Part shown: in pieces, positions 45,671 to 55,835 of the stretch
How the letters are laid out: each line of letters starts with the position of its first letter
Numbering within the stretch: the first letter of the stretch is position 1
NCBI GenBank assembly: GCA_963556195.1
Contig: OY744535.1
Coordinates: 94,582,853 to 94,646,852 of the forward strand
Length of the DNA: 64,000 nucleotides
Direction of reading: 5' to 3'
From: Sepiola atlantica
Lineage: Eukaryota > Mollusca > Cephalopoda > Sepiida > Sepiolidae
The notes under the pieces: model-generated
What the model saw: only the letters and a program-made list of their open reading frames with translations
The model's database searches: none
What the model was told of the DNA's origin: nothing
Position numbers and translations under genes: made by a program

Positions 45671-45711
45671 ATTTGGATTATTTTGATACTGTTCTCATCT
45701 TGAGTGTTATT

Positions 45712-45756
45712 CTCACAGCGTCTCGGCCGATGTAACCTCCGACCTTCTTTAGGTTG
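45712..45756 (-). ncRNA. Hammerhead-like motif, family E (left arm)
   Basis: Minus strand: core CTAAAGA (G5 changed), unpaired A, stem II GGTC/GGCC, GAGAC, ACGCT. Degenerate. Confidence 0.38.
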
Positions 45757-45759
45757 AAC

Positions 45760-45890
45760 ATATAAGGTACTAAGTAAAATTATCATTTAGGTGAAGTCTT
45801 CTGAAGGTTGAAGGTTCAATCCTCACTGCGGGCGATACTAGAAATAGTGAATTACTGAAGACTTCTACCCGGCCATGGTATGCAACTCCC
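45760..45890 (+). mobile_element. tRNA-derived SINE fragment, family T3
   Basis: B-box-like GGTTCAATCC at about 45808 followed by GCGGGCGATACTAGAAATAG and AAGACTTCTACC. Homologous to 59022-59165. Confidence 0.6.
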
Positions 45891-45971
45891 GTGGATAAAA
45901 TAAAGGGGTGTCGTTCGAAATTCTGTGCAGATTCCCGAGTCCGACAGAACAATTCCCGAGGTCGACAGAAT

Positions 45972-46016
45972 ATATCTGAAGAAAGTCGAATCTAACATCG
46001 GTCGAAAAGTTGTGAG
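45972..46016 (+). ncRNA. Hammerhead-like motif, family E (right arm)
   Basis: CTGAAGA 45976-45982, unpaired A45983, stem II partly decayed, GAAA 46004-46007, GTGAG 46012-46016. Confidence 0.42.
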
Positions 46017-46069
46017 AATTACACTCAAGATGAGAAAAGTAGTCCGAATAATCCAAATTAAACAAATAC

Positions 46070-47435
46070 TGGATTTATTCAGCAAGATGTTCGTTTCGTC
46101 GATTATCATAAGGAGAAAAAAGGGAGGGCAAGGAACTTATTTTGAAGCCCCTTAGCTTAATAAATGAGTATTTTGTTAAACCGTCCTTAGGACGTGTCTT
46201 GCCACATTCAAACTTCAACGTAGACTGACGCTTGTTCGTGGGCCACTCTTAATGTTGTTATGCCTGAGGTAATGTCTGTCCGCTTCATAACATTCCGGTT
46301 CACACCACTTAACATAGTCGATCTCTTGACCTCTACGTTAGCGATTGTTCGAAACTTGTCCTATTTCGCAACATATACCTCACAATAAGTACTAGCTAAT
46401 GGTTTCTAATAGATTTGTTTTCATCAATATTTTATAGCAGGACTATTGACATGCAAAGAGGAAAAAAGAAAGGTGCTATGATCGAGGTAGTAGTATTAAA
46501 GAACCACAGTCGCAATAATAGTATTTCAACGAATCGACAGGGACAACAGTACCCAATTTTTTTAAAGAACATATTTCACCCCAAACAAGGCAGCCCGCCA
46601 CTGTAAACGTAAAGGGCTACTGAGAATTAGGGTGTAGGTTGTGGGTGTCATCCTAAGTTGGGAGCTGTATAGCTAGATGTCTGTTTACAATAGTTTCACA
46701 CCTCTGCATGTCGGTACAGTCGGAGAAATAGGGAGCAAGGAGGGAGGTCCAGAAGCTGATATAACGAGGAAAGATGTTATTGGAGTAGTAGGCTCTCCGA
46801 CATCTGGGACCTCTACAGTGAATAGATGGGATTTAGCTGATTGTCTAGTTGGTCTAGTGTATTTACGTTAATGGTAAATAAGTCAAACTATTGTAGTAAA
46901 AAAGGTCGCATGATCGTCATTATTGTAACGGTTCTATTGAACCTTCTTGAAAGACGTAAGTTCGTTTCGACTATTCTCACTTCTCTAGTGTTTCCTCTTA
47001 CTGATGCTTTGTAAATTAGGTACAAGTACAGCTTTTGAACCGGGCAAAAACTAAACTGTTTTTTTTTAACCCTAACTCTAAACTAAGCTTCAACACTAAA
47101 TTAACTCTAATATTACCGTAAACTAAATCTAAACTAAATCTAAACATACCTTAATCTATTCGGTTTTTATCCGGTTCAAGATCTGTAACATCATCGCCAA
47201 TTTTGTACCGAATATTTACCTATTAAGACTCGATATTTTAAATTAAATAAAGCGTTTTGTTCGAAATTCAGTCCAGATTCCCGAGTTCGACAGAAATATT
47301 ACAGAGATCGAACAGATACACTTGACGAAAGCCAGAGGTTAGAGCGGCTGAAAAGTAATGATGATAACACCCAAAATGAGAAATGTACTCCGAATAACCA
47401 CAATTATAAAAAAATAAAAGGATTGACACACTTTT
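46070..47435. other. Intergenic sequence, no gene seen
   Basis: A family E remnant at 47319-47365 (GGCTGAAAAGTAATGATG) keeps only the 3' half of the ribozyme. Telomere-like CTAAC variants occur at 47070-47150. Confidence 0.6.
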
Positions 47436-47439
47436 ATTA

Positions 47440-47998
47440 ATTTTATAAAGATGAAGCTGAGGATTAGGATGGGAATGAGAATGACGATGAAGATGAGGAT
47501 GAACATAATGATGAGGATGAGGATGAAGATGAGGATGAGGATGAAGATGATGGTGAGGATAAGGATGAAGATGAAGATGAGGATGAAGATGAAGATTAAG
47601 ATCAAGATCAAGATGAAGATGAGGATGAAGATGAGGATGAGGATGAAGATGAAGATGAGGATAAAGATGAGTATGAAGATGAAGATGAGGATAAGGATGA
47701 AGATTAAGATCAAGATGAAGATGAGGATGAAGATGAAGATGAGGATGAAGATGAGGATGAAGATGAAGATGAGGATGAAGATGAGTATGAAGATGAAGAT
47801 GAGGATGAAGATGAGGATAAGGATGAAGATGAGGATGAAGATGAGTATGAAGATGAAGATGAGGATGAAGAAGATGAGTCTGAAGATAAGAATTATGATG
47901 AGGATAAGGATGAGGATGAGGACGAAGATAGAGAAGATGTGGATAAAGAAGACTAAGATGAAGAAGATGAGGATGAAGATGAAGATGAAAAAGATGAG
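47440..47998 (+). repeat. GATGAGGATGAA minisatellite
   Basis: About 550 bp of GATGAAGATGAGGAT permutations. The Asp-Glu frame is broken by GATTAAG stops near 47597 and 47705; the frames that stay open are Lys-Met and Ile-Phe-Leu repeats. So this is a repeat, not a coding acidic domain, as it stands. Confidence 0.92.
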
Positions 47999-47999
47999 A

Positions 48000-49875
48000 A
48001 TGAATATTTACATTCTTGTAATTTTCCCAAATAAATTATTTTGTGATGTTCAAGATTCGTTGCTAAAATTCAGTTCCTAATTAAGACGGGAAGACGGTGT
48101 CAATGCAGAAAATATCCCTTCTAATTATCTTCCTCTCAAGTAACGTGAAGCCATGGTTAAACCCGTTCACTGTTTTTAATATAATTCATTAATGAGTATT
48201 TCAAAAAGAAACTACTGTTCTGATTCATTTGAGTATTTGTAAAATAAAAAGGTATTTCGGCAGTTTTCGGATCGTAATTTGATAATAACGTTATTATTTA
48301 GAAAAAAAGAAACACATTCTTAACATGGGGAGGGAGGCGTAGTTAACTATTCTGTAATTTAACCTAAAAATGTAATAAAGAAAAATACCGTAAAAATCCA
48401 ATTAAAAACATTTGATTATCTTATGTAAATTAAATGGGAATACTTTTTGCTTTTCCATCGTTTTTCGCGTTTGCGAAGCTACAACCGGAACAGAATTCCA
48501 TCACCCAAACTTGAACGTAGCTTTTGTAAAACATTCCAATGAAGTTCTTTTCTTCAATAAATCCCGCTTCCAAACATTTCTTACGGTCTTTAAACATAAA
48601 AGGTGGACTTGTAATAAGCAAGGGAAAGAAGGGTGCTTCTTTAGATTAGGACCCGAACTAACTTTTATCCGAACCATAATCTTTCCCCTAACTCTAAGCC
48701 TAACGATAGGGGCAACGTTTGCTCGGGTCATAATCTGGAGAACAATTGAAAGAAGAGGATTCTATAAACATAGCAGTTATATTAAGGTACAATTTAGTAG
48801 CAATAATCGTATTCAAAGCAACGTATGTTGTCGGCACTGAGAAATGAGGCGCCGTACTAAGTTTATGTCATCTAAGTCGACAAATTGTAGCGGAAGATTT
48901 CTGTGATGTCAATGGTTGTTACATTTGGAGCAAATCGATCCAACATACTTAAGTAAACAATAAGCCACGTGTTTTTGACATTCTAAGCCACTATGTCATA
49001 TAATGTTTTGAAAAGCTAGTGCTATAGTTTAAGTGAACTCTTGCTTACAAAAAAATGCCTTAGCAGCCCAGTCGACATTCCTAATAGAGGTTCCTCATAC
49101 AATTAGAAATAAACTAAACCTTTCTCAGCTAGAAAATAAAGCCGAGAACGGTTTACCTCCTCAGCACGACAGCAATTAAACAATTTTCGGACCGACTGTC
49201 GAAGACGTATCTCCGAGTTATGTTGTAACGTTTCACAATGATCAAAGATAAGCGCGATTTAAGTCGGTGGTTTTGGAAAAACATAGATTACAAGATTTAA
49301 CTTAGTTTTCTGGGAAAGGAATGTGTGACTCCGCCTTATATTAAAAAATCAGGTGAATGTCCTGAAGAATGCCAGGAAATTACCGCGTCAAGCTTTTCTA
49401 AGTCTTTTGCTTTAGACGTGTTTGAAGACTAAATTAATAATCCAATAATATTGTAAATTGGCTCGCGTATATCTGCAATCTGGTAACGCGCTAAGCATTT
49501 GGTGAAGAGGATTTTCATTTATCGCCGGAAAAAAACAATCTCATATAAATAAGATGACTGTTGTAAGAAGCGCGTTTTTTCAATATTTATTCAGATATGG
49601 TGCACACGCTATGAAGCAATATCATACGAGTTTAGTAGACACCAGGGTCCTAAACATGTATTGATCTGAGCTGAAAACCTATCACGTCTTTCTCTGTCGG
49701 TTTTGATCGATGACGTACACAATGATGACGTCATGCTCAGGTATCTTAAGTTTTGAAATTCAATTGGTTAATAGTAACGAAACCAATTTGTTTTCTTATT
49801 TGTTTACTATCGTGTTAGTTTTGTTCCGTGTACTCTTGATAACGTCATTGTTTTGTAACGTCAACTACCGAACAA
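48000..49875. other. Intergenic sequence, no gene seen
   Basis: The longest frame (142 codons at 48412) has no recognisable domain and spans CTAACTCTAAGCCTAACG, a telomere-like run. At 49060-49230 there is an old U2-SINE body relative (GCCCAGTCGACATTCC) and a GACAGCAATTAAACAATTTT segment shared with 54270. Confidence 0.55.
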
Positions 49876-49876
49876 C

Positions 49877-50223
49877 AGGTTAGGGGAAAAACTCCTATTT
49901 ATCTACGTCCCACACAGTAGAATGTGACACAAGGTCGGAAAGTGGGAATGCACTCCAGAGGAGGAGTGCTAGAGCTTTTAAAAAATTGCCTGGGCAGAGT
50001 GCCTCAGACATTAAGCACTAAACTCAATCCTCCCCAAAGAGGGGAGGCAAAGCCTGGGAGCGCTACCTCCCAGAACTGCACAGGACAGACCCATTGACCG
50101 GCGTAAATCCAGACCCGAAGATCCAGACAACACCAGTATGGGGTGCAGTATCCATCGGAACAGATACTACACTTTGATCTTAGCCAAAAGGCCGAGAAAG
50201 CTTAGAAAGGTTAGGGGAAAAAC
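49877..50223 (-). mobile_element. U2 snRNA-headed SINE, copy 4, with target-site duplication
   Basis: The 16-bp AGGTTAGGGGAAAAAC occurs at 49877-49892 and 50208-50223, bracketing the element. Minus strand head (50160-50203): GCTTTCTCGGCCTTTTGGCT then AAGATCAAAGTGTAGTATCT, the 5' end of U2 snRNA in order. The body follows and the 3' end reads GATAAATAGGA next to the duplication. The duplication supports LINE-type retrotransposition of a U2-headed transcript. Confidence 0.9.
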
Positions 50224-50700
50224 AGATATATATCGATGACGTTATTAATTTATGACGTCATCCATTGAAACGGATGATCGCCACGCATAGTGGATGACTT
50301 TAGGTCATTAGACATGATAATCATTTTATTTTACGAAAAAATAAATTACTAACGTAGTTCTATATTTTCTATGACTATTTGAGTAATACATCTAGATAAA
50401 TAGCGAGCGCGAACACTGGCGAAGCATACATTTAGCTTCCTTATTGACGGTGGGTTACATTAATGTATTGAATAAAAAACGTAAATTCGCATAAATCGGC
50501 AATAGGCGCCTAATTATATACTTATATAATTCTAAGGAGGTCTTTGACATAGTGGGAACTGTCTGATTAGAAAAAATAAACGAACAAAAAAATAACATTT
50601 GACCTCCGACGACCTTATAATAGTTGAAAGGTGGTAAAACATCAACTAACACATTCCTCTCCCTCTTTGTTATTATGTAACTTCACTATATTTTGTTCTT
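50224..50700. other. Intergenic sequence, no gene seen
   Basis: AT-rich, nothing recognised. Confidence 0.6.
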
Positions 50701-50704
50701 ATTA

Positions 50705-50935
50705 GCTCCTTTCATGAAGCGGCTGGAGGTGAAGGTCGCTAAGTTGTTAACGGCACAAACCGACAACCTAGGTGTGCCTAGTACGAATCAAGTCTGTTTC
50801 ACAGAAAATCCTTAAATTTAGGATGTTGGCAACTTTCAAGTGGTGCCTTCTCTAAGTACCCGTGGTCTATCTAGAAAAGATTCTAACTGAAAAGATATCT
50901 AGGAAACAAATGCCGACAATTGAATCATCTTATTC
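50705..50935 (+). mobile_element. tRNA-derived SINE, family T2, copy 2
   Basis: GGAGGTGAAGGTCGCTAAGT (A-box region) and CTAGTACGAATCAAGTC (B-box region) align with 4364-4450; the body with CTATCTAGAAAAGATTCTAA aligns with 4495-4530. Confidence 0.65.
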
Positions 50936-50952
50936 ATAATAAATACATGGAT

Positions 50953-50996
50953 CAAGTGGCTTCATCCCTTGTCTGGAGCGAGTTCCATAAAACAAG
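50953..50996 (+). repeat. Conserved motif M, copy 5
   Basis: CAAGTGGCTTCATCCCTTGT then CTGGAGCGAGTTCCATAAAA, directly after T2 copy 2. Confidence 0.75.
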
Positions 50997-51744
50997 TCAG
51001 GATACCGCTTTATTATGTAAAAGGGCTCAGTACGTTTTTTTGGAATTATCATTACAGAGTAGCGAATATTTGATGCAAGAAAAAAGAAACTATCCTCGTT
51101 TCTCAGACCTCACACCGATAACTGTCTGTTTTGGCGACACAATGAAAACTAGATTGTTCTAAAGCACTTTTTGAAAAGTCTTGAAGAACTTCAGAATCGC
51201 ATTGAAAAGGAAATGCTCAAGATTAACGCGTGAAAAGCTACACACAATTGTGTCTTAATTTTGTTGATTATTGCACTCTCGTCATCAATTGAAATTAAGG
51301 AACTGGAGTTATCTCCCCTTATAGTTCCCTTTTTATCCGTTAGGTGTCGCTCGGCCCTGACTAGAAGGAACTCTCCTCTTTTTCTCTCTCTCTCTATGTT
51401 TCTTTCGTTTGAAGAAGTCAATAAAAAATCAGTCCCTTTATTTTTAAGTGTAACCCTGTTTTATGACTTGTTCTTAAAAGATAAGCTGCTTGCTTCAACA
51501 CCACAAGGTAGGATCGTTTTCAATTCCCTTTTTATTATTGATGTCGTGTTAATTTCTGCAACACATTTTCGGGTCGATTTGTAAAATCTCGTTTTAATTT
51601 ACGCCTTTGCATTGATTTCAATATATATCTAAGCAAATGAAAACACATTCAATGCGAAATAATCAAAGTTACATTGAGTGGATGAATACACACACACAAT
51701 GAGTCAAACAATTATACAATAAATAGTTTTGAGGGGCCTACTTT

Positions 51745-52115
51745 CTAGGAAGTTAGACACAAGGTCATGTTGTTACCTTGAAGGGCCGTTAATCAATCAG
51801 ACAGAACGGATGTAGATTTACTAGAGGGTGTATTTACAGAAAAAACAACAACAGAATAGTATGTTATGGAGAGACTGCTCCGATGCTACGGGTATTTTCA
51901 TTTTTCCTATTGCAGGTAAACGTGGCACAAGGTCGGAACGCATGAGGAGCAAGCCAGCGCCCCTAAAGACGGCGCACTCTGATCTATTAAAAAAAAATGC
52001 CTAGTTAGCCCCGTCGGCATCCCCAGCTCGTAACGCCACAAACACTTTAAAATAAACAAACTCAATTTTTAAATAAGGGAGGCAAGGCTTAAGATGGTTG
52101 GCCTCCTAGAAATAG
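51745..52115 (-). mobile_element. Diverged U2-SINE body relative
   Basis: GCCCCGTCGGCATCCCC and GGCACAAGGTCGGAA match body segments of the U2-SINE. The U2 head is absent. Old copy. Confidence 0.55.
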
Positions 52116-52119
52116 AAAT

Positions 52120-52935
52120 AGATTTCATGTAAGTTTTCAATTATAGGTATGGAGTTAAAATCAGTTCTAACAGATTATCAAAGCAAATGACTCCATTAAA
52201 AGGAATTCCATTTATTTCAAACATCCAAGCGTTGGTGGTGAAATAAGAGAAGCTTAATATGAGAAAGGTTAAAGTAAGAAGAAACGTTCCTTCCATTGTA
52301 CCATGTGCTACAGGTTGGCTAAACAGCAAGTACTTGATCAACAATACTCTTAAAAGTGTCGACATAGAAAGTGGTATATTCTACATGAATGTCAACTAAT
52401 GATCTCAGAATATGATTTGAAAGATCATGTATACAGATCAAGAAGAGCGTTGGGTCCAGGTTTCATCCCCGGGACGATGAAAAAAAACAAATCTAAATAA
52501 TAAATCAAATTTATATATTTTATATATTTTATATATTAAATCTTTCAATACTGAAATGCTATTGTGTATTACCTCATAATTGATTTATTTGTCCTTCGAA
52601 TTCGATGTATATCAACACAGGTTGTGTTACATAATCAAAGTGTAAGTTTGAATGAAACCGGTTGCTTGACATCTAGGCGCCAACCTCAGAAACGGAAGTC
52701 GACAAAATTACGTGACTTCCGGGGAAGATATATCATCTCTCTTAATGGCAACACTTCAAGTAAAACGGACGCATGAAATGAATGTTTACTGATGAGTGGA
52801 GGCGCTTAGAATGCTGTTAGATGTCTCGTGACAAGCAATCTATAAATCTATATATTTATCTCTTTCTCTATGGCTTGCTTGCGCACGCTTGTAACCCGTT
52901 ACTGTAAAGTGTTAATTTATTTTTTTTGTTTACTA
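52120..52935. other. Intergenic sequence, no gene seen
   Basis: Nothing recognised. Confidence 0.6.
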
Positions 52936-52938
52936 AAG

Positions 52939-52939
<1 letters not shown>

Positions 52940-53023
<84 letters not shown>
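52940..53023. repeat. (AT)n microsatellite
   Basis: More than 80 bp of AT. Confidence 0.98.
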
Positions 53024-53024
<1 letters not shown>

Positions 53025-53171
53025 TATACGACAGTTGTGAACGCAGATTAGAAAAACTAAAGTGAACAAGGAAGATTAATATTTATTTGAGGTTGACAAC
53101 AACGGGGAGATGGACAACAAAGTAGGACGAGGGAGAAAAGTAGGAACTAAAGGTATATATATGTATGTGTG

Positions 53172-53173
<2 letters not shown>

Positions 53174-53224
<51 letters not shown>
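53174..53224. repeat. (AT)n microsatellite
   Basis: AT tract with GT variants. Confidence 0.95.
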
Positions 53225-53225
<1 letters not shown>

Positions 53226-53528
53226 CATATTTATTTATTTATCTTTTATTTTTTGATGTGTTGATGTTTTTTATATTTATAATATAAAACTAAAAATAAT
53301 ACATTAATCACTTAAATAATAGTGTCATGTATTCGTCCAAACACTTTAAAATGCAGCAACATTTTTGTGAGTGACGGATAAATTTTATTAGACAGACGAA
53401 CAGCACAGGTAAAGAATTTTTTAATTAATTTTTTTTTGTGTGTCTTAAATAAATAATATAAGTTAGCAAAACATTTATATGGAACAAAACGTAGATTTAG
53501 TATAAGGAACGTTTATGTTTTTGTCTTT

Positions 53529-53790
53529 TAAGGGAAGTGGGGTCTGATCAACTCTGCTGGGAAGCCATGAAATTAAATACTGTCTTGTTTTTAAATTCCC
53601 GAAACAGTTTTTCATGGTAAACAACTGATGATCCCTTAAAATAGTGTTAGAAACTAACTAATATAATAACTGTAAAAAATAAATTGACTTACATGAGTGA
53701 TTTTCCACTGGAAGACTTGAGACTATAAGTTTGTTTTTTTTAAGTTTTTTTTTTATATAGTTTTAATGGTTGAGAAACTTCCGAGACTAT
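53529..53790 (-). repeat. Dispersed repeat family S, copy 2
   Basis: Inverted copy of 5561-5806; both lie beside (AT)n. Confidence 0.82.
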
Positions 53791-53791
53791 A

Positions 53792-53802
<11 letters not shown>

Positions 53803-53863
<61 letters not shown>
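53803..53863. repeat. (AT)n microsatellite
   Basis: Pure AT tract. Confidence 0.97.
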
Positions 53864-53868
<5 letters not shown>

Positions 53869-54024
53869 TCGCGGCTTTCGTGTAAAATACTTGAAATGCT
53901 GATCGAACCCGAGTTCCCGACGACAACTATGACGGGTGTGTATAACGCTTTATACACACCACGAAAAAGAGAAACGATGTAGTTGTGTAATTTCATGCTG
54001 AAACCGTAATATATGTATTTACCT

Positions 54025-54315
54025 CCCTTGCAGGAGGTTAGACACAAGGTCAAAGTAGTTCTATTTATTTCCTCTTCAGGAGTGTAGACACAAGGTATGA
54101 TGTGGAAGGCTCTGGTTACAAAAAGGCTTTAGCAACCCCGTCGGCATTCCCCGCTAGAGGCGCCTCAGGCGATCAAAAATGAACTAACCTCATTCTCAAA
54201 AAGAAAAGATATCCTGGGATGGTAGATATCCTTTGACTGAACATAACCATACATCAGCCCGACAGCAAAAACGTCACTGTCGGATAGGTGTCGAGGACGT
54301 ATTCCCGACTGAACC
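54025..54315 (-). mobile_element. Diverged U2-SINE body relative
   Basis: CAACCCCGTCGGCATTCCCC and GAGGCGCCTCAGGC match the body; GTTAGACACAAGGTC occurs twice upstream. Head not found. Confidence 0.6.
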
Positions 54316-55037
54316 CGATTTAACCTCATGAAAAAAGTGTAAATGTATACACACGTTACTTTTTCGAAATATATTATTATTATTCGTTAAATTGCAATCA
54401 ATAGAAATACCTAAACTTGATAGGGCATTTGAATTTGGCGATGCCAAGTATATTTCTCTTATCCAATTAACTCGAACCAGAAAGAATATAGCCAGTAATA
54501 TAATTCGATCCTCTCCGTAAACCCGGAAATGAAGTAATTCCGTGACAGTCCATAACTAAGGAAATCACTTTGGCGGAAAGCGAGTTTGCCAATAACACCT
54601 AGAATGGAAACATTGGAAAGGATTTTTTTTCCGATTTATTTTTCTACTTCTTCGGTTTCTTACTTCCAGAATGAATAGCCTCCCTTTTATTCCAGTTAAG
54701 CAGCAGGTTTGCATGGAAACGTTCCACAGTTGCGTGCCAATAAACTTAAATTGGTTGGCTTTTACATCTAATTTCTACCTAAAGGAAATCGATAGTTTTC
54801 TTATTTACAGAGTGTGTCAGTTCAAATCAGTCTATTATTCCAGCGCAGTGGTACCCAAAGGGGAGCGTATGCTCCAAATGTTACAAGACGCGACGTAGAT
54901 GTTTGAATTTTTATTTTTAAGGAGTTACATGTAGTCTCTATGCAGTCGCCTCCGCACGATAGACGAGTTAGATACAAGGTCGTTTTGGAACCAACAAATA
55001 CTCAGTCTAGTAAGGCTTCTCTTTCACGGACCGAGGA

Positions 55038-55457
55038 CTAGTAAGGTACTGATATCGATCGTGACCCAGTTTTAGTGAGGTTCGACTCGGAAGACTTCGG
55101 CTGTCCTACGCAAACGCCCGAGTGTTGACGAGCCGAATAATTACCAGACAACAATTTTGATACGGTGCTGCGTCCTGTGATTGTAAGTTATATTTTCAAG
55201 AAATTTTCTAAAAGAAACAACAAAAAAAACAAAACAAGCAAAACATAGCGAAGTTACTTTTATCAAATAAATATTTTTTGTTATTTTGTATACGTTGATG
55301 CGTCCTATAATATTCAGTTATAGTTGCAAGAAATTTTTTAAATAACAAAACAAATAAAACAAGCAAAACAGAGCGAAATTACTGTTGTCAAATAAATATT
55401 TTTAACCCTAACTGCTAACCCTAAACCCTAACCCTACCCCTAATCCTAACCCTAACC

Positions 55458-55492
<35 letters not shown>

Positions 55493-55697
55493 ACACTAAC
55501 CCTAACCCTAAACCCTAACCCTAACAAACAAACAAAACAAGGAAAACATTATCATCATAAGACGCAGCACAGTATCAAAATTGTCGTCTGGTACAAATCG
55601 GCTCGTCAACTCTCGGGCGTTTGCGTAGGACAGCCGAACGCTTCCGAGTCGAACCTCACGACAACTGGGTCAGGATCGATATCAGTACCACTAGTAA
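55038..55697. mobile_element. Foldback enclosing telomere-like repeats
   Basis: Arms 55038-55177 and 55555-55697 are reverse complements over about 140 bp (shared CTAGT at the tips, CGATATCAGTAC, and GGCTGTCCTACGCAAACGCC). The spacer has a direct repeat of a TTTTCAAGAAATTTTCTAAA-type block and a CCCTAA array at 55402-55526. No coding capacity. Confidence 0.82.
55402..55526 (-). repeat. Interstitial telomere-like (CCCTAA)n
   Basis: About 20 units of CCCTAA with a few one-base variants; more canonical than the islands at 8.6 and 29.7 kb. Confidence 0.92.
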
Positions 55698-55835
55698 AGC
55701 TAAGCAGCCAGACAGTCACTGAACTTATCCCCTTGCCAAAAGACTCTATTTTATGGTTCTTATTTTGTAAAGCTCCTTTTTGTTAGGATACAACACTGAG
55801 AAATGGTTACCAACTTACCGTTTATCCTTACTTTA

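Larger units (their letters stand above)
45672..46063. mobile_element. Family E foldback enclosing a tRNA-like fragment
   Basis: Arms about 45672-45752 and 45978-46063 are inverted and share AATCCAAATT and CTCAAGATGAGAA-type blocks. The spacer includes a T3 SINE fragment at about 45760-45890. Confidence 0.72.

Noticed and set aside
48412..48840. A 142-codon protein
   Set aside because: No domain, odd composition, and it spans a telomere-like CTAAC run; the opposite strand is also open in part.
49877..50223. A functional U2 snRNA gene
   Set aside because: Only the first ~45 nt match U2; the branch-point loop, Sm site and 3' stem-loops are absent.
55402..55526. A chromosome end
   Set aside because: The CCCTAA array is short and flanked on both sides by inverted arms, so it is interstitial.
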